This document shows, in pieces, positions 60,628 to 64,000 of a stretch of DNA of 64,000 nucleotides. The stretch lies in contig VTPC01090691.1 in NCBI GenBank assembly GCA_011009095.1, positions 189,448-253,447 of the forward strand, in the 5' to 3' direction. The stretch is from Ignelater luminosus. Lineage: Eukaryota > Arthropoda > Insecta > Coleoptera > Elateridae. Each line of letters begins with the position of its first letter. Position 1 is the stretch's first letter. A model generated the notes under the pieces. The model saw only the letters and a list, made by a program, of their open reading frames with translations, did no database searches and was not told the origin of the DNA. A program made the position numbers and the translations under genes.

Positions 60628-63400
60628 TTATTGCCAATTTACTGGCAATAGATATAGTTTAGACACAGACCATTGAAAGGTGTCATTGGCAGTTTTTACT
60701 GTGGCAACGCGGCAAATGCTATCGGCACCAGGATGTGTTTCTATTACTCTTGCAAGCGCCCAACGTAAAGGCGGATGCTGTTCATTTTTTATAACCACCA
60801 AGTCCCCTACTTTAATGTTAGAATTCTTTTTTGTTCATATTTAAATAATCAAGATGCCATCTCTTCCAGAAGACGGCATGCAATTTTTGAATTAATGTTG
60901 AAGTGTGTTGATATCATGGTTTGCATAATCTCGCGAAGGCAATGAAGTAAGTGGTGCTAAAGTTAAGAAATGACCTGGAGTAAGCGCCAGAAATATCGTT
61001 AGGATCACCACTCATATGATATAGTGCCTAGAATTTAAAACAGATTCAACCTGCACGAGTACGATGTAGAACTTCTCAAAAGTCAATACTTGTGCTCCTA
61101 CTACTAGAATTAGGTGAGCTGTAACATTTCACACACCTGCTTCCCAAAGCCCGCTAAAATTGGGTGCCGTGGGTCGATTGAGATGCCATTTAATTCCTTC
61201 AGACTACGGTTTCTCATATAATTTCAATCAATTGTCTGTAAGCACCAATAAAGTTTGTGCCACAATCCGAATGTATATCGTTGCAGCGACCCCTACGCGA
61301 CACGAAACGACGAAATGCTGCTAAGAAAGCTTCGCTACTCAAATTGGAAACTAGCTCTAAATGTATTGCCTTGTGGCGAAACATATAAATATGCAAACAT
61401 AGGCCTTTTGAGATTGTATGCCTCTAGATTTACCTAACGTAACTGAGAATGGATATGCATAGTTTACACCTACCTCCTGAAATGGTTTTAACTGAGATAC
61501 TCGAGAAGCAGATAGGTCACCAATGTACGGTATTACAGGTTTTGGATTGACTTTGAAACGTTTAAAACAACGCGATAGACAATGTCAAATAGCATTTTTG
61601 GCTGACAACATCCAGACTTGTTGTGATATTAAGAAATGCAGAGCCTGTAAACTGGATTGAAGAAATTTCTTATGCATACTTTCGATAATTAACTCTGTCA
61701 AATGGTGCGTTTGAGGTAACAATAACGGAAATTTCTTATCATGCAACAAAGATGAGTTGGTTAATCTCCTACCGATCCTGAGAAAACCCTTTTCATCTAA
61801 CAATGGGTTTAACTTTCAAATGGATTTCGAATTGCATTTTCCACTCTCTAGTTGACTAATATGATTCGAAAAAACTTCTGATTGAACTTGCTTTACTAAG
61901 ACCATAAGTGCATCTTGAAAATCGGTTTCGCAAAGTGCACTGGATTTTTTGCCTTCTTTATGCCTTGAGTTATTTACAAATCGAAAGCAAAACGCTACAA
62001 TCCTAAGGATTTCTTCTAAAGAATAAAACTTATTTAGAATACTGTCCATATCTCGAGGTACTAAAGAAATCAGAGCAATTTTTCTTTCTTCGCTTTGGAC
62101 TTCTGAAGACCAGAAATTCGAAGTGTCAAAGGGCCAATTATCTGGCGTTTCTAGTAAAAACGCAGGATCACTAAACCACATGGAGTGATGAAGTAATTGC
62201 TCCGGAAGCAAACCCCGAGTTACTCAATCAGCAGGATTATTACCCGACGAAACATGTCGCCAATGATTCGGAGATATTTTATCCTGGATATGGCTAGCAC
62301 GATTACAAACGAAGGTATGCCAACAGTGTGGTGATGACTTGATCCAAGTGAGAGTGACTTGAGAGTCACACAAAGCGAACGTATTGGAAATACCAAGTTT
62401 ATCCCCATATGCATTGCGAACAAATTCTACTAAATCTGTCAACAATATAGCAGCACAAAGTTCTAATCGTGACAATGACAATCTTTTTAAGGGCACCACT
62501 TTGGACTTTCCAGCTACTAAATAGACTATAACCTCCGTTTTATTAATCAAACGAAAATACACTACTGCACCATATCCAGCTTCACTTGCACCCGAAAATG
62601 CGTGTAATTCACATTCCCTTTTGTAGAGAGGGATGTGTCTTGGTATCTTGAGCGAAGATATCAAATGAAGTTCAGACTGAAATCTTTTCTGCTGAGATAT
62701 AGTATCTGAAGAGGGTTCTTGATCCCACTAAAATCCGTAAATGTTGGATTAGACGCTTAGAGAAGAGAGTGAGGGGTGAAATAAATCCCAAAAGATCAAA
62801 TATTTTTGTCAGATCAGACAAAATCGATCTTCTTGTACAAGAATCTGACATACGAAAAAGTCGATAAGTAAAACTATCGATTTGTGGCTGACATTGCAAA
62901 CCTAAAACCTTAACAGAGCAAGGTTGTTTACTAAAAAACGATAAAGGTTGTTGATTGTTCGAAATTCAAACCCTCCTTTGAGCAACAACAATGAGAGTTC
63001 TGACTTAATTTTACAGGGTGCGTCCAAGGTCTCACAGCCAGTCAAACTATCATCTACGTAGATATCTTAACAAAGAATTTTAGAAGCAAGAGGAAAATTC
63101 TCTTGCTCGTCTAGAGCTAATTGTCGAATTGTTCGGTTAGCTAGATAAGGCAAACTCGTTACACCAAATGTCACCGTATTTAACCTACACTCTTGTATAG
63201 GATTATCACGGTCAAATCTCCAAAGAATTCTTTGGAAGTCCCTATCTTCTTCACGCACTAGAATTCTCAAATACATTAGTTTGATGTCATCTATTAAAAT
63301 ATATCTGCGAAAGCGAAATTTTAACAAGACTGTAGCTATATCTAAATGAAGTTTAGGACTTGCAAATAACATGTCATCGTGCATCATTCATTACTTTAGA
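60628..63400 (-). pseudogene. BEL/Pao retrotransposon pol gene, frameshifted, 5' end lost
   Basis: This polyprotein copied and integrated a BEL/Pao LTR retrotransposon. In order on the minus strand: reverse transcriptase (MLFASPKLHLDIATVLLKFR, RILWRF, VTFGV, 63387-63067) with YVDD at 63060-63049; ILSDLTKIFDLLGFISPLTL (about 62800); Pao-type RNase H (HAFSGASEAGYGAVVY, LSRLELCAAILLTDL, SGNNPAD, 62664-62224); HHSMWFSDPAFLL; the H2C2 zinc-binding region (61803-61585); the integrase core with VGVNYAYPF, where the first catalytic Asp is Asn (61464-61462), KAIHLELVSNLSSEAFLAAF and HSDCGTNF; then TPGHFL and a C-terminal domain VVIKNEQHPPLRWALARVIE ending LYLLPVNWQ at the stop at 60628. At least six frame breaks and several stops are seen. 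Gag, protease and the start of the reverse transcriptase are not recognised to the right. Confidence 0.92.
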
Positions 63401-64000
63401 ATGTGACGTTAGTAGTCCTTCAAAGTGCAGTTCTTTGTCCGACGCTTAGTTTTAAATACCGAACTGCAATTTGTCTTCTGCAGTCCTTGATCAAAATTGC
63501 GTTCTTTCCATAAATCACATTTTAAAGGCAATGAGTATTGACAATAGCCAGATCTATACCGGGTGCTGAATTGGCGGACGCAACTTAGAAAATCCCATGC
63601 TAATTTTGAAATGTTTAGATACTGGCTCCCCCAATTATTTTAGCACTAAACTTTATTTAGGTTTTCCAAAGGGCGTTGCAAGATGATGTACACTGAGCAA
63701 TTTCAGCATTTTATAATAACTGAATTTGAAGATATTTGAAGAAAGGTGTGTGCATAATACATGATATGTGCATAATTCGGCAGCAATTTCAAACAGGCCT
63801 GTAAATCTTCCTAATCAACTATTTCTATTAATTATCTGTGATTATTACTACATCCTTCCTTGTAACAATAGCAGTCCTTTTCACATATATACTGTCAAGT
63901 TTTCGTAAAAAGTACTGTATCACTGAAAGTTCGTTTTAACCAAATCAAATAAAGGTCTTGTTTTAAAACTTTTGTCATGCTTATTTTCTTTGGCTTATTT
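63401..64000. other. Right edge, no recognised genes
   Basis: The minus strand should hold the protease and early reverse transcriptase (YLPHHAV region) if the BEL copy were whole. I do not see them, so the copy seems truncated or badly decayed here. Confidence 0.45.

Noticed and set aside
1-64000. CRISPR array, bacterial operons or rRNA/tRNA genes
   Set aside because: The window is animal nuclear DNA; no regularly spaced identical repeats, operon structure or RNA-gene core was seen. tRNA genes were not searched with a folding program.

Overview
The window is AT-rich animal DNA, almost certainly from an insect. The signs are a split EMX-class homeobox gene with canonical splice sites, and relics of mariner, Tc1, piggyBac, pogo-like and BEL/Pao elements. 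I cannot name the order or species. Gene density is very low: I can defend one host gene, on the minus strand, represented by two coding exons.

The host gene is an empty spiracles/E5 (EMX) homeobox gene. Its first coding exon (50217-49641) carries a KIGFSIDSIV motif, a Ser/Pro-rich linker with repeated SPNR/SPKQ/SPQR blocks, and the EMX signature YPLYPWLLSRHG ending at FPG. Its second exon (1435-1263) carries the first 44 homeodomain residues. Splice phases match exactly (1+2 nt, giving Gly) across a 48,205-bp intron. The second exon ends at the homeodomain 44/45 intron position, so the WFQNRR helix lies beyond the left edge of the window.

Nearly everything between 1.4 and 49.6 kb is intron. 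It holds: a GC-richer short tandem repeat (4.98-5.2 kb); a young mariner with perfect 28-bp TIRs and a slightly damaged transposase (6.5-7.8 kb); a 400-N gap with the same 47 bp on both sides (13.2-13.7 kb); a BEL/Pao integrase scrap (17.8-18.0 kb); a degenerate triplicated block and a 306-bp MITE (21.5-22.7 kb); a piggyBac-class pseudogene (28.2-29.8 kb); a pogo-like pseudogene (34.1-35.25 kb); a foldback hairpin (36.1-36.2 kb); a 2.2-kb array of diverged GC-richer repeats (40.5-42.7 kb); and a 1.6-kb tract with a recurring TTACGTTACG motif (46.65-48.2 kb). Quiet AT-rich stretches between these are rich in TAAT/ATTA homeodomain-core words and are the most likely places for enhancers.

Upstream of the gene (50.2-64 kb) a CpG/GC-richer block at about 51.0-51.4 kb looks like a promoter or enhancer region. 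Beyond it lie a second pogo-like relic (53.4-55.1 kb), a Tc1-like relic with recognisable TIRs (57.9-59.3 kb) and a frameshifted BEL/Pao pol gene running off toward the right edge (60.6-63.4 kb). All transposase and pol genes here are broken. The mariner comes closest to intact, with one single-base frameshift and one late stop codon.
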